Source: JBHGXV01 sp041920505
GTDB taxonomy: Bacteria; Bacillota; Bacilli; Brevibacillales; Brevibacillaceae
Length of the DNA stretch: 64,000 bases
NCBI GenBank assembly: GCA_041920505.1
Contig: JBHGXV010000024.1
Span: forward strand, 1 to 64,000
Reading direction: 5' to 3'
Positions 16,899 through 25,217 of the stretch are shown here, in pieces. Numbering within the stretch: the first letter of the stretch is position 1; each line of letters begins with the position of its first letter. Below the pieces are notes generated by a model. It made no database searches. It was not told the DNA's origin and saw nothing but the letters and a program-made list of their open reading frames with translations. The translations under genes and the position numbers were made by a program.

Positions 16899-17681
16899 AT
16901 GTTGGAATACCTGGAATCCATTTTTCTTGGCATCGTCCAAGGCTTGACTGAGTTTTTGCCGATTTCCAGTACCGGCCATCTGGTTCTGTTCGGGAAAATG
17001 TTCGGGCTGCGCGAAGCGGGACTCTTGTTTGACACCCTGCTTCACCTGGGCACGCTGGTCGCGGTGATCGTCGTCTTTTGGGAGGAAGTGAAGCACATCC
17101 TGACGCATCCGTTCAGCCGCCTGAGCCGCCTCCTGATCGTCGGCACCATCCCGACCGCGATTATCGGCTTGTCGTTCAAGGACTACTTCGAGGAAATCTC
17201 CCGCACCGGCCAGACGATCGGCGTGGAATTCATCGCCACGGGTCTGATCCTCTGGGCGGTGGAGTCGATGCGCAAGGGGCACCGTTCGTTCGAGCAGATC
17301 AACTACACGGACGCCCTGATCATCGGCACCCTGCAGGGCGCGGCGATCCTGCCCGCCATCTCCCGTTCCGGCCTGACGATCGCGGGTGCCTTGTTGCGAG
17401 GCATCGACCGCGCCGACGCCGCCCGGTTCTCGTTCCTTTTGTCGTTGCCGGCGATCCTCGGCGCCGTGGTGCTGCAAACCAAGGACTTGGTGGAACAACC
17501 GCCGGAAACGGCATTGTTTCTGCCGATGCTCGCAGGCACCGTGTTTGCCTTCCTTTCCGGTTATCTGGCGATCCGCTGGATGCTTCGGCTGATCAGCCTG
17601 GGCTCGATGAAAGGCTTCGCCGTATACGTCTGGGTGCTCGGCGCGGGCATCATCACCCTGCAGTTGTTGGGCAAGTGGTAA
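16899..17681 (+). CDS. uppP: Undecaprenyl-diphosphatase
   Basis: 260-residue polytopic membrane enzyme (BacA/UppP) that dephosphorylates undecaprenyl diphosphate to recycle the lipid carrier of cell-wall synthesis; extra copies confer bacitracin resistance. The two active-site motifs are present: QGLTEFLPISSTGHL at residues 14-28 and the SRSGLTIAGAL motif near residue 156. The ATG at 16899 follows GGGAGCGAAACGCG. Divergent from ribD; a shared terminator follows. Confidence 0.93.
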   Translation: MLEYLESIFLGIVQGLTEFLPISSTGHLVLFGKMFGLREAGLLFDTLLHLGTLVAVIVVFWEEVKHILTHPFSRLSRLLIVGTIPTAIIGLSFKDYFEEISRTGQTIGVEFIATGLILWAVESMRKGHRSFEQINYTDALIIGTLQGAAILPAISRSGLTIAGALLRGIDRADAARFSFLLSLPAILGAVVLQTKDLVEQPPETALFLPMLAGTVFAFLSGYLAIRWMLRLISLGSMKGFAVYVWVLGAGIITLQLLGKW

Positions 17682-17692
17682 CAAGTCATGAC

Positions 17693-17740
17693 AAAACGCT
17701 TCCGAGTCTCCCGCACAGGCGGAGAACCGGAAGCGTTTTT
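17693..17740 (+). terminator. Bidirectional terminator
   Basis: AAAACGCTTCCG...CGGAAGCGTTTTT stem between uppP and the convergent CAP gene. Confidence 0.85.
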
Positions 17741-17751
17741 GGTTGATTGCG

Positions 17752-18411
17752 TCACGGCCGGATAAACATCTGGGTCCAATAGGTTCCGTAGCTGCCCCCT
17801 TTGGCGTAGCCGACGCCGATCTGCGTAAACTGGGGATTCAGGATGTTTTGCCGGTGTCCGGGGCTGTTCATCCAGCCGCGCATCACATCGGCTGCCGTCT
17901 TCTGACCGGCGGCGATGTTTTCCCCGGCGCTTGTATAGCTGATGCCAAATGACCGCATCATCTGAAACGGCGAGCCATACGTCGGCGACTGATGGGAAAA
18001 GTACCTTCGATCCCGCATGTCCTGCGACTTGATCCGCGCCACCCGCGCCAGTTGCCAGTTGGCCGCAAGCGGCCGCAGCCCCCGATTGGTCCGCTCCCGG
18101 TTGACGAGCGCGACCACCTGGTTCTCGATCGCCTTGACTGCGCTTAAAAGCGGCACGGTCACCTTGTTGCCGGGATAGATCAGATGAGGATTGGCAAACT
18201 GCGGATTGGCCCGAATGATCTCGGAAAGCCCCACCTGGTACTTGACGGCGATCTTCCACAAGCTGTCGCCAGGTTTGACGATATAGACATCCGTGTCAGG
18301 GGCCGGTTGGGCCGCTGCCGCGAAGACCGTGCCCCCACCGCTTCCCAGCGGCGACAGGACGGCCAGCATAACGGCGACAGACGAGAGCAGCGCCTTGTGT
18401 AGTTTCCTCAA
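17752..18411 (-). CDS. Secreted LysM-CAP domain protein (YkwD/SafA-like)
   Basis: 219 residues: a signal peptide (KALLSSVAVMLAVLSPLG), a LysM domain (YIVKPGDSLWKIAVKYQVGL...) that binds peptidoglycan, and a C-terminal CAP/SCP domain with NRERTNRGLRPL, the His in YFSHQSP, and AGENIAAG. Similar proteins occur in the spore coat or cell wall of Bacillales; the CAP domain function is not established. The start is a TTG at 18411 that overlaps the stop of the upstream gene (TTGA) after GGGGAGGGGCAACAACC, so translation is coupled. Longer in-frame starts would bury the signal peptide. Confidence 0.8.
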   Translation of the reverse strand: MRKLHKALLSSVAVMLAVLSPLGSGGGTVFAAAAQPAPDTDVYIVKPGDSLWKIAVKYQVGLSEIIRANPQFANPHLIYPGNKVTVPLLSAVKAIENQVVALVNRERTNRGLRPLAANWQLARVARIKSQDMRDRRYFSHQSPTYGSPFQMMRSFGISYTSAGENIAAGQKTAADVMRGWMNSPGHRQNILNPQFTQIGVGYAKGGSYGTYWTQMFIRP

Positions 18412-18623
18412 GGTTGTTGCCCCCTCCCCCCGTTTTCCACCCGCCGTCTGGCCGCCAGCTTCAGCGCGAACAGCGCCGCCGCCCAGACAGCCGTGGCGAG
18501 CAGGGTGGTCGACAGCCAGGTGGGGGTGCCCAACAATAGGTACAACGCCGCATGGGCGACGAACACACCCAAAATCCACGCGAACAGGTTCATCTGCTGA
18601 AAAAACGTCCAAAATGCGTTCAT
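18408..18623 (-). CDS. Small two-helix membrane protein
   Basis: 71-residue hypothetical with two hydrophobic helices (about 14-30 and 36-56) and a basic, Gly-rich C-terminus. CAGGAGGCAGAAGAG precedes the ATG. It overlaps the LysM-CAP gene by 4 bp, so the two are co-translated and may work together at the envelope. No family recognised. Confidence 0.6.
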   Translation of the reverse strand: MNAFWTFFQQMNLFAWILGVFVAHAALYLLLGTPTWLSTTLLATAVWAAALFALKLAARRRVENGGRGQQP

Positions 18624-18678
18624 CTCTTCTGCCTCCTGTGACATTCCTCCCTACTGGTATTGCCACAAGAGGCCGCTT

Positions 18679-19017
18679 TTATCCCTGTGGCCGCTGCACG
18701 AGAAACCCGAACTTCTCCAGGATTTCCGCCAGTTGATCCAGCGGCGTGTTGGCTACCTGCGCAAACATTCGCCTCGTCCTTATGTGAATGGCGTCGGGGA
18801 AATCTTCGCGCAACTGGGCGCGCAACTTTTTGCCGCTGTCGTCTTCGTCGGTGAAGACATAAATCTCCGCTTCGGCGCCGATCTGGCGGTGGAGCCGGTC
18901 GGCCTTGTCGCTGCTGTAGGTTCCGTTGGTGCAATAAATCGGAACCGGTTCGGCCAAAACCCGAAGCAAACGGTCCCGATCGGTTTTTCCTTCGACGATG
19001 ATTACGCGCTCCTCCAC
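18679..19017 (-). CDS. Toprim domain protein (RNase M5/primase-like)
   Basis: 112-residue stand-alone Toprim fold. The acidic motifs are VIIVEGKTDRDRL (Glu, residues 5-17) and YVFTDEDDSGKKLR (DxD), as in RNase M5, small primases and topoisomerases. Alone, such proteins are thought to cut or bind nucleic acids with a metal ion. The start is a GTG after GGGAGCGTTCAACC. It may be co-transcribed with the two genes that follow on the same strand. Confidence 0.75.
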   Translation of the reverse strand: MEERVIIVEGKTDRDRLLRVLAEPVPIYCTNGTYSSDKADRLHRQIGAEAEIYVFTDEDDSGKKLRAQLREDFPDAIHIRTRRMFAQVANTPLDQLAEILEKFGFLVQRPQG

Positions 19018-19232
19018 GGTTGAACGCTCCCTTCAGCCGTTGTCCCATCTGCTGCGATTTTCTTTTAGTATACCAAATCAAGGGAGAGTGGAGGTTTCAC
19101 TCTTTCTTCCTGATTGAACTTTAGATTCGTCAACGAAGACGATCTCTATCCGCCAGGAAAAGGTTGGAAGGCACCTATTGACAAAAAGCGAGAAAGAAGA
19201 TTAAAGAAAAGAAACGATCAGACGATAGCGGG

Positions 19233-19583
19233 TCAGCCTTTGGGACGAAACACGGCGGCGGCGAAAAAGCCAAATACAATCGCCGCTGAAATCCCGGCGC
19301 TCGTCACTTCGAAGATGCCGGTCAACACTCCGATCACGCCATGTTGCTGCGCCTCGGTCATCGCTCCGTGCACCAAGGCGTTGCCAAAACTGGTAATCGG
19401 CACCGAAGCGCCGGCGCCGGCAAATTTGATCAATGGTTCGTACAGACCGAGTCCGTCCAGCACCGCGCCGGTGACGACGAGCGCCGTCATCGTATGGGCG
19501 GGTGTCAATTTCACCACGTCCATCAAAAATTGACCGACGGCGCAAATCGCCCCGCCGACAAGAAAGGCCCACAAAAAAATCAT
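19233..19583 (-). CDS. spoVAE: Stage V sporulation protein AE (SpoVAEb)
   Basis: 116-residue, mostly hydrophobic inner-membrane protein of the SpoVA channel, which moves Ca-dipicolinate into the forespore and out again in germination. The frame (FLWAFLVGGAICAVGQFL...GAGASVPITSFGNALVHGA) is the SpoVAEb/SpoVAC fold. Last gene of a DUF1657-2Duf-spoVAC-spoVAD-spoVAE operon, 13 bp after spoVAD. Confidence 0.92.
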   Translation of the reverse strand: MIFLWAFLVGGAICAVGQFLMDVVKLTPAHTMTALVVTGAVLDGLGLYEPLIKFAGAGASVPITSFGNALVHGAMTEAQQHGVIGVLTGIFEVTSAGISAAIVFGFFAAAVFRPKG

Positions 19584-19596
19584 CGCACTCTCCTCC

Positions 19597-20601
19597 TTAC
19601 TCCGCTTCGATCGAGACAGCGTGGGCGACGCAAGGAATCGTCTCCTTCTGCTGGTAGCTAATCGGCGAGAGCAGGGCGCCGGTGGCGATCACCAGAATGC
19701 GCTTCCACTTGCCTTCGCGCATCCCGTTTAGCAGGTGGCCGTAGGTGACCGTGGCGACACAACCGCACCCGCTGCCGCCGGACCAGACGTTGGGATTGTC
19801 ACCGTAGATCAACATGCCGCAGTCCACATAACGCTCAAGCGGCACGTGCAGATGGTGCTTGGGTAACAGCTCGGACAAAATCGAGTGGCCCACTTTTCCC
19901 AAATCGCCGGTCGCGATGAGATCGTAATAATCAAACGGCAGCCGCCGGTCGCGAAAATGGGCCTCGATCGTGTCCAACGCGGCCGGCGCCATCGCCGCCC
20001 CCATGTTGAACGGATCGGTCATCCCCATGTCCACCACCCGGCCGATCGTCGCCGAGGTGACACAAGGCCCCTGTCCCGACGCGGCCACAACCGCAGCTCC
20101 CGCCCCGGTCACTGTCCACTGCGCGGTCGGGGGCTTTTGCGAACCGTATTCCGTGGGATAGCGGTAGTGCTTTTCCGCCGCGCTGTTGTGACTGCACGTG
20201 CCAGCCAACACATAGTCCGCCGAGCGGCTGTCGACGATAAGCGACGCCAGGGCCAGTCCCTCCATCGCCGTCGAACACGCGCCGAACAGGCCAAGAAACG
20301 GCACTCCCAAGGTGCGCGCCGCAAAATTGGATGAAATAATCTGGTTCATCAGGTCTCCGCCCAGAAAGAACTGGATCTTGTCCTTCGTCAGACCCGCTTT
20401 TTCGATCGCCTTGTCGCACGCCTCTTCCAGCAGCGCCTTCTCCGCCTTTTCCCAACTGTCCTGATTCATCATCAAATCGCCGTGCAGGGTGTCGAAATCG
20501 TCCGCCAGCGGCCCTTTGGCCTCGAATGGTCCACCGATGGCCGCCGCCCCGATGATCGTCGGCCTGCCGGAAAACACCCATGTCTGATGCCCTTGGCGCA
20601 T
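19597..20601 (-). CDS. spoVAD: Stage V sporulation protein AD
   Basis: 334-residue cytosolic-face subunit of the SpoVA complex with a thiolase-like fold that binds dipicolinate. Landmarks: TWVFSGRPTIIGAAAIGGP at the N-terminus, the FGACSTAMEGLALAS active-site-like Cys segment and GDNPNVWSGGSGCGCVA. Only 4 bp separate it from spoVAC. Length is normal. Confidence 0.93.
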   Translation of the reverse strand: MRQGHQTWVFSGRPTIIGAAAIGGPFEAKGPLADDFDTLHGDLMMNQDSWEKAEKALLEEACDKAIEKAGLTKDKIQFFLGGDLMNQIISSNFAARTLGVPFLGLFGACSTAMEGLALASLIVDSRSADYVLAGTCSHNSAAEKHYRYPTEYGSQKPPTAQWTVTGAGAAVVAASGQGPCVTSATIGRVVDMGMTDPFNMGAAMAPAALDTIEAHFRDRRLPFDYYDLIATGDLGKVGHSILSELLPKHHLHVPLERYVDCGMLIYGDNPNVWSGGSGCGCVATVTYGHLLNGMREGKWKRILVIATGALLSPISYQQKETIPCVAHAVSIEAE

Positions 20602-20605
20602 TGTT

Positions 20606-21079
20606 TCACCCTCCCAGCGTGATCAGTGTCTTCAACAGCCCGATGACAAACGCGGCAAACACCCCGAACACGATCACCGATCCGGCCAGTTTGAACATGT
20701 TGCCGCCGACACCGAGCACAAAGCCCTCGCTGCGGTGCTCGATCGCTGCCGACGCTATCGCGTTGCCAAACCCGGTCACCGGCACCACTGTTCCCGCGCC
20801 TGCCCATTGCGCGATCCGGTCATACACCCCAAGCCCGGTCAGCAGCACGGAGCCAAAAATCAGCACCGCCACGGTCGGATTGGACGCCGATTTTTCCGAG
20901 AAGTGAAAGACGTGGATAAACATCTCTTGCACCACCTGGCCGATCACGCAGATCAGTCCGCCGACCGCATACGCGCGAACGATGTTGCGAACGACGGGCC
21001 GTTTTGGCTCATGCCGTCTGGCCAAATCCTGATACTGCTGCTGTGTGATCGTCAGCTTCTGCTTTTTCTGATTTGCCAT
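20606..21079 (-). CDS. spoVAC: Stage V sporulation protein AC
   Basis: 157-residue membrane subunit of the SpoVA channel; SpoVAC of B. subtilis is a mechanosensitive channel. The charged N-terminus is followed by RAYAVGGLICVIGQVVQEMF and GAGTVVPVTGFGNAIASAA, homologous to the matching part of SpoVAE below. 18 bp after the 2Duf gene. Confidence 0.93.
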   Translation of the reverse strand: MANQKKQKLTITQQQYQDLARRHEPKRPVVRNIVRAYAVGGLICVIGQVVQEMFIHVFHFSEKSASNPTVAVLIFGSVLLTGLGVYDRIAQWAGAGTVVPVTGFGNAIASAAIEHRSEGFVLGVGGNMFKLAGSVIVFGVFAAFVIGLLKTLITLGG

Positions 21080-21097
21080 ACCACCATCTCCCGTTGT

Positions 21098-21958
21098 CTA
21101 TCGCGTCAACAACGGCGTGACCTCATCGATCACCCGCTGCAAGCGTTCCGATTCCGCTTCGTACAACTGCTTCATCTGTCTGTTTTGCGTGGACAAGGCG
21201 AACAACTCCAGATCCGCCTGGCATTTTTTCAGCGTCGCGTAGGTCAGCTTCAGCGTCTGCGGCTGGGGCACCTGAAGCTTGTCATCGTACAAGTCCAGGT
21301 ACAACTGGCCATCCTTGTCCACCTGGCCCAGATAGACGTTTTCCAGCGCCACTCCGGCTTTTTCCAGCTCGGCCTTCAGCCAGGCGCGGTTCAGACCAAT
21401 CGTCGCCAACGGTTCATCCATGATCTCCCCATCCATAATGACGGATTGCGGTTCTTTCTCCGGCGCCACCGCCAGGTTGAGATGCCTGGGCGTGAGAGGC
21501 TGGTTCTGCGCCTTCAACAGCACGCTGACCTGTCCGTTCGGCTCCATTACGGCAAATTCCACGTCGGCTACCTTGAACGCGTTTTTCAGCCGTAACTGTT
21601 CCATCAGTTCTTCAACGGACATGCGCTCTTTTTTCAGATTGTCTTCGAGAATCTTGCCGTCTTTGACCAGCACGGTAGAATTTCCGTCCACCAGATTGCG
21701 GATCGCCTTGCTCTTGAGTGCCAGCCACCCCATCACCACGGGAAACAGGGCGTAGATCGCCATCGCGATCAGGCTGTGGTACATCGGTCCGTCCATTTCA
21801 GTGGCCATAAACGCCGCCATCGAACCGACCGTAATGCCGACGATGTATTCAAAAAACGTGATCTGCGACAGTTGCCGTTTCCCGATCAGCTTGGTCAGCG
21901 CGAACAGGTAGACGATAGAGATAAATGAGCGGATCACGATATTTGCCCAATCAGGCAT
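21098..21958 (-). CDS. 2Duf-type protein: DUF421 (YetF) fused to a DUF1657-like tail
   Basis: 286 residues. Three N-terminal helices and the DUF421 core (FALTKLIGKRQLSQITFFEY...VGSMAAFM) occupy about 1-235. The last 50 residues (LKKCQADLELFALSTQNRQ followed by MKQLY) match the DUF1657 gene just upstream (LKSAQANLESFALNTQNQQ followed by AKQLY), so this is a fusion of two DUFs. Proteins of this kind in the mobile spoVA-2mob operons of Bacillus raise spore wet-heat resistance and slow nutrient germination. It sits in the inner membrane of the spore, by analogy. GAGGAGGAACATGTC precedes the ATG. Confidence 0.85.
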   Translation of the reverse strand: MPDWANIVIRSFISIVYLFALTKLIGKRQLSQITFFEYIVGITVGSMAAFMATEMDGPMYHSLIAMAIYALFPVVMGWLALKSKAIRNLVDGNSTVLVKDGKILEDNLKKERMSVEELMEQLRLKNAFKVADVEFAVMEPNGQVSVLLKAQNQPLTPRHLNLAVAPEKEPQSVIMDGEIMDEPLATIGLNRAWLKAELEKAGVALENVYLGQVDKDGQLYLDLYDDKLQVPQPQTLKLTYATLKKCQADLELFALSTQNRQMKQLYEAESERLQRVIDEVTPLLTR

Positions 21959-22064
21959 GACATGTTCCTCCTCTTAGACGACACCGGCACGTAAAGGGAG
22001 CGAGACAGCACGGATAAAAAAGGGGAAGAGAGAGCGATCCTCTCTCTGACCCGAAGTGATGATG

Positions 22065-22271
22065 TCAGAACCCTTGGTACTGCGGTTCTTCGTTTTCCAA
22101 CTCTGTCACGCGCTGTTCCAGCGTGTTGACAATCGACTGGGTGGTTTGCGCCGCTTGCGTGTACAGTTGTTTCGCCTGCTGGTTTTGCGTGTTCAGAGCG
22201 AACGACTCCAGATTCGCCTGCGCGCTTTTCAGACTGGCCAGCGTTTGTTTCACCTGATTTGCCACGGTCAT
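22065..22271 (-). CDS. DUF1657 protein
   Basis: 68-residue helical, Gln/Asn/Ala-rich soluble protein, first gene of the spoVA operon. It matches the C-terminal tail of the 2Duf protein (LASLKSAQANLESFALNTQN). Found in spoVA-2mob type operons; role unknown. GCAAGGAGGTGACAGGCG precedes the ATG and a sigma-G-like promoter is 20-55 bp farther upstream. Confidence 0.83.
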   Translation of the reverse strand: MTVANQVKQTLASLKSAQANLESFALNTQNQQAKQLYTQAAQTTQSIVNTLEQRVTELENEEPQYQGF

Positions 22272-22296
22272 CGCCTGTCACCTCCTTGCTGTCATA

Positions 22297-22326
22297 TAGA
22301 ATCCGCCAAAAAACGGTTGCTATTCA
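22297..22326 (-). promoter_or_regulatory. Sigma-G promoter of the spoVA operon
   Basis: On the minus strand TGAATA (22326-22321), a 17-bp spacer and GATTCTA (22303-22297). The consensus is TGAATR-N17/18-CATACTA; both boxes fit, with two mismatches in the -10. This implies forespore-specific expression. Confidence 0.65.
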
Positions 22327-22429
22327 AAGACAGCGCGAATATTTTTCGCCCGGTATGCTCACGCCTTTCCTTTCCGGCAATTTCCTGTTATAGTAATAAA
22401 AAATTTTGAACGATAGGGAGGTTTATATC

Positions 22430-23683
22430 GTGCCCGCTTTCCTCTGGCACAACCGAGCGTTCGTCCGGCTGTGGCTGGCGCAGGTCGCCTCCAACGTGGG
22501 CGACCAGTTTTACGGGATCGCGCTGCTCTGGTACCTCTTGCAGCAAACCAAGTCTCCCTCCGCGCTCAGCCTGGTGAGCATTCCGGACATGGCGGCCGGA
22601 TTTCTGTTTTACCTGGCCGGGGGCATGCTGGCCGATCGGCTCAGTCCAAGGCGGTTGATGATCGGAGCCGACCTGGCGCGAATGGCGATCGTGCTGGTCG
22701 TGGGCACGATGGCCCTCTTGCGTGTCGACCAATTCGCCTGGTTCTTGCTCGCCCAGTTCGGCATCGGCATGTTTACCACTCTGTTCCACCCGGCCCGCAC
22801 CGTCGCCCTGCGCACTGTGTTGCCGCCCGGGTCGCTCGGCCAGGCCAACGCGGTGCTGGACACCACGTTTCGCACAATCCGCATCGCCGCACCGATGATG
22901 ATCGGAGTGCTCGCCTCCGTTCTCCCGCTGGCTGTGCTGTTTTACGCCAACGCCGCAAGTTACCTGTTCTCCGCTCTGTGTGTGCGGTCGATCCGCCACC
23001 CGCTGCGCGATGACTCACCCGCTTTTGCCGCCGCTTCTGCGCTGACGTTTCGCCAATACTGGATCGATGTCCGCCAGGCGACAACGGAAGTGTGGCACAA
23101 ACGGATGCTGTTTTACATCCTGCTGTTCGGCAACATGGGATACCTGGTCTGGCAAATATGTTGGACCGTCGGGTTTCCCGTATTGGCCGACCAACTGGGC
23201 AAGGGGGATGCCGGCATGCTGGGGACACTGATCGGCTTTTACGGCGTGGGCAATCTGGTCGGCAGCCTGTTGATGACCCGGATCACCTGCCGCAATCCCC
23301 TGCTGTTCATCCTGGCAGGCTGGATGTGTCAAAGCGTCGGGTACCTGACGCTGGCGTTCAGCGGGTCACACCTGCCCGTCGTGTTCGCTTCGGCGGCGAT
23401 GGCCGGTTTGGGTGGCCCGGTGATCGGCATCCCGCTCGTCACCGCGATCCAGACGGAAGCGGAGACGGGCAACACCGGCAAGATATACGGGCTCAACATG
23501 CTCGGCTACACCTGGTTTTCCATTCTCTCCAGCACCCTTGGTGCGCTCTGGCTTGGCCGCTGGCCGATCGAGCGGCTGTTTGCGGCAAGCGGCCTGTTCT
23601 TGCTGGCGATGACGGCAACCGGCTACTTCCTGGGCAGACGGGAATGGAAAACCACAAAGGAAGACCAGCCTGTTTCCTTGTAG
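22430..23683 (+). CDS. MFS transporter
   Basis: 417-residue twelve-helix major facilitator. The N-terminal WHNRAFVRLWLAQVASNVGDQFYGIALLW and the loop GGMLADRLSPRRLMIGAD fit the MFS_3/DHA3 type, which includes macrolide exporters and enterobactin-like exporters. Substrate unknown. The start is a GTG after AGGGAGGTTTATATC. Ends in a strong terminator; divergent from the spoVA operon. Confidence 0.85.
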   Translation: MPAFLWHNRAFVRLWLAQVASNVGDQFYGIALLWYLLQQTKSPSALSLVSIPDMAAGFLFYLAGGMLADRLSPRRLMIGADLARMAIVLVVGTMALLRVDQFAWFLLAQFGIGMFTTLFHPARTVALRTVLPPGSLGQANAVLDTTFRTIRIAAPMMIGVLASVLPLAVLFYANAASYLFSALCVRSIRHPLRDDSPAFAAASALTFRQYWIDVRQATTEVWHKRMLFYILLFGNMGYLVWQICWTVGFPVLADQLGKGDAGMLGTLIGFYGVGNLVGSLLMTRITCRNPLLFILAGWMCQSVGYLTLAFSGSHLPVVFASAAMAGLGGPVIGIPLVTAIQTEAETGNTGKIYGLNMLGYTWFSILSSTLGALWLGRWPIERLFAASGLFLLAMTATGYFLGRREWKTTKEDQPVSL

Positions 23684-23704
23684 GAGAAAGGCTGGTCTTT
23701 TTTT
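23661..23704 (+). terminator. Terminator of the MFS gene
   Basis: AAGACCAGCCT...AGGCTGGTCTT stem followed by T-rich sequence; overlaps the stop codon region. Confidence 0.85.
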
Positions 23705-23831
23705 CAGATTTATGTCAGATAACATTACACGAATACAAAAAATTGTTGCATGACGTCTTTCAACGTCATATAATCTTACATAAATACACAAAGAGAGTAA
23801 CCATACCTGACATGAAAAGGAGTGGGGAACG

Positions 23832-25217
23832 ATGATCTTGTTGGCTGGTGAGCCTGCCGTTTCAGAGGTCGCCTCCGCGGTAGATGCCACGTGGGTGATG
23901 ATTGCGGCTATTTTGGTCATTTTTATGCAAGCGGGGTTCGCCTTGCTTGAAACCGGTTCGACCCGGATGAAAAACGCGGGGCACGTGGCGGGCAAAACCA
24001 TCCTGACCTTCGGGATTTGCAGCCTGGCCTTCTGGGCGCTCGGTTTTGGCCTGACTTTCGGCAACGGCAATTCGTTGATCGGATTGACCGGATTTTTCTT
24101 CAACGGCACGGAGGAGCAGGCAAAAGCGGCGTTTGAATCGCTTTCGTACACGACAATTCCTGCCGGTATCAAGTTTCTGTTCCAGTTGGGGTTTGTCGGG
24201 GTCTCCCTGGCGATCGCCTGGGGCGGGTTCGCGGAACGGGCCAAATTGTCCGTATATTTCGTCTTCGGCGTATTGTTTACGGTCTTGATTTACCCTGTCG
24301 TCGGCCACTGGGTGTGGGGCGGCGGCTGGCTCGCCAAACTGGGCATGCAGGACTTCGCCGGATCGACCGTGGTGCATCTGCAAGGGGCGGTTGCCGCGCT
24401 GGCGGCCACGATCCTGTTGAAGCCGCGAATCGGCAAGTACAACAAGGACGGCTCGTCCAACCTGATCCCCGGACACAACCAGGTCTACACGGTGCTTGGC
24501 GTGATGATTCTGTGGGTGGGCTGGTTCGGCTTCAACGCCGGATCGACATTCGGGTCGCTTTCCGGATTCTTCGGCTATGTGGCCCTCACCACCAACCTGG
24601 CGGCGGCGGCCGGTGCGGTGGCGGCATTGGTGATCTCCTGGGCCGTGATGGGCAAGGCGGACATCCCGAGCATGCTCAACGGTGTGCTGGCCGCACTGGT
24701 GGCGATCACTGCCGCGTGCGCGTTCGTCGAGCCGTGGGCCGCGATCGTGATTGGCGCAATCGCCGGCATCATCACCTTCTACACCGCGATTTTCTTTGAC
24801 CGAATCGGCATCGACGACCCGGTCTTCGCCTTCTCCGTGCACGGCGTCGCCGGGATTTGGGGAACCCTTTCCACCGGTCTGTTTGCCACCCCCGAACTGG
24901 TGGCACAAACCGGGATCGGCGCACCGGGCCTGTTCTACGGCGGCGGCTTCCACCAGTTGGGCGTACAGGCGCTCGGCGTCTTCGGCGCTTTCGTCTACGT
25001 TTTCCTCGCCTCGTATGTGGTGCTTGGGATCATGAAAGCGACAATGGGCCTGCGCGTCACCGAAGAAGAGGAGGTGGTCGGACTCGACCTGAGCGAACAC
25101 GGCGGCTACGGCTATCCCGAGTTGCTGGTCACAGCCGGCCATTCGCTTGAGAAGACAGGGGCAGTCTATCGGGAAGGCGGGGATGTCTCTGGGAACGCAT
25201 CACATTCTCTTACCTGA
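23832..25217 (+). CDS. amtB: Ammonium transporter (Amt family)
   Basis: 461-residue, eleven-helix ammonium channel. Conserved pieces: VIFMQAGFALLETGSTRMKNA, the pore-region GHWVWGGGWLAKLGMQDFAGSTVVHLQG with the first pore His, and FSVHGVAGIWGT with the second. The cytosolic C-terminal tail ends in a nonconserved stretch. No glnK is adjacent; instead a DUF294 nucleotidyltransferase gene overlaps its end by 35 bp. AAAAGGAGTGGGGAACG precedes the ATG. Confidence 0.93.
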   Translation: MILLAGEPAVSEVASAVDATWVMIAAILVIFMQAGFALLETGSTRMKNAGHVAGKTILTFGICSLAFWALGFGLTFGNGNSLIGLTGFFFNGTEEQAKAAFESLSYTTIPAGIKFLFQLGFVGVSLAIAWGGFAERAKLSVYFVFGVLFTVLIYPVVGHWVWGGGWLAKLGMQDFAGSTVVHLQGAVAALAATILLKPRIGKYNKDGSSNLIPGHNQVYTVLGVMILWVGWFGFNAGSTFGSLSGFFGYVALTTNLAAAAGAVAALVISWAVMGKADIPSMLNGVLAALVAITAACAFVEPWAAIVIGAIAGIITFYTAIFFDRIGIDDPVFAFSVHGVAGIWGTLSTGLFATPELVAQTGIGAPGLFYGGGFHQLGVQALGVFGAFVYVFLASYVVLGIMKATMGLRVTEEEEVVGLDLSEHGGYGYPELLVTAGHSLEKTGAVYREGGDVSGNASHSLT

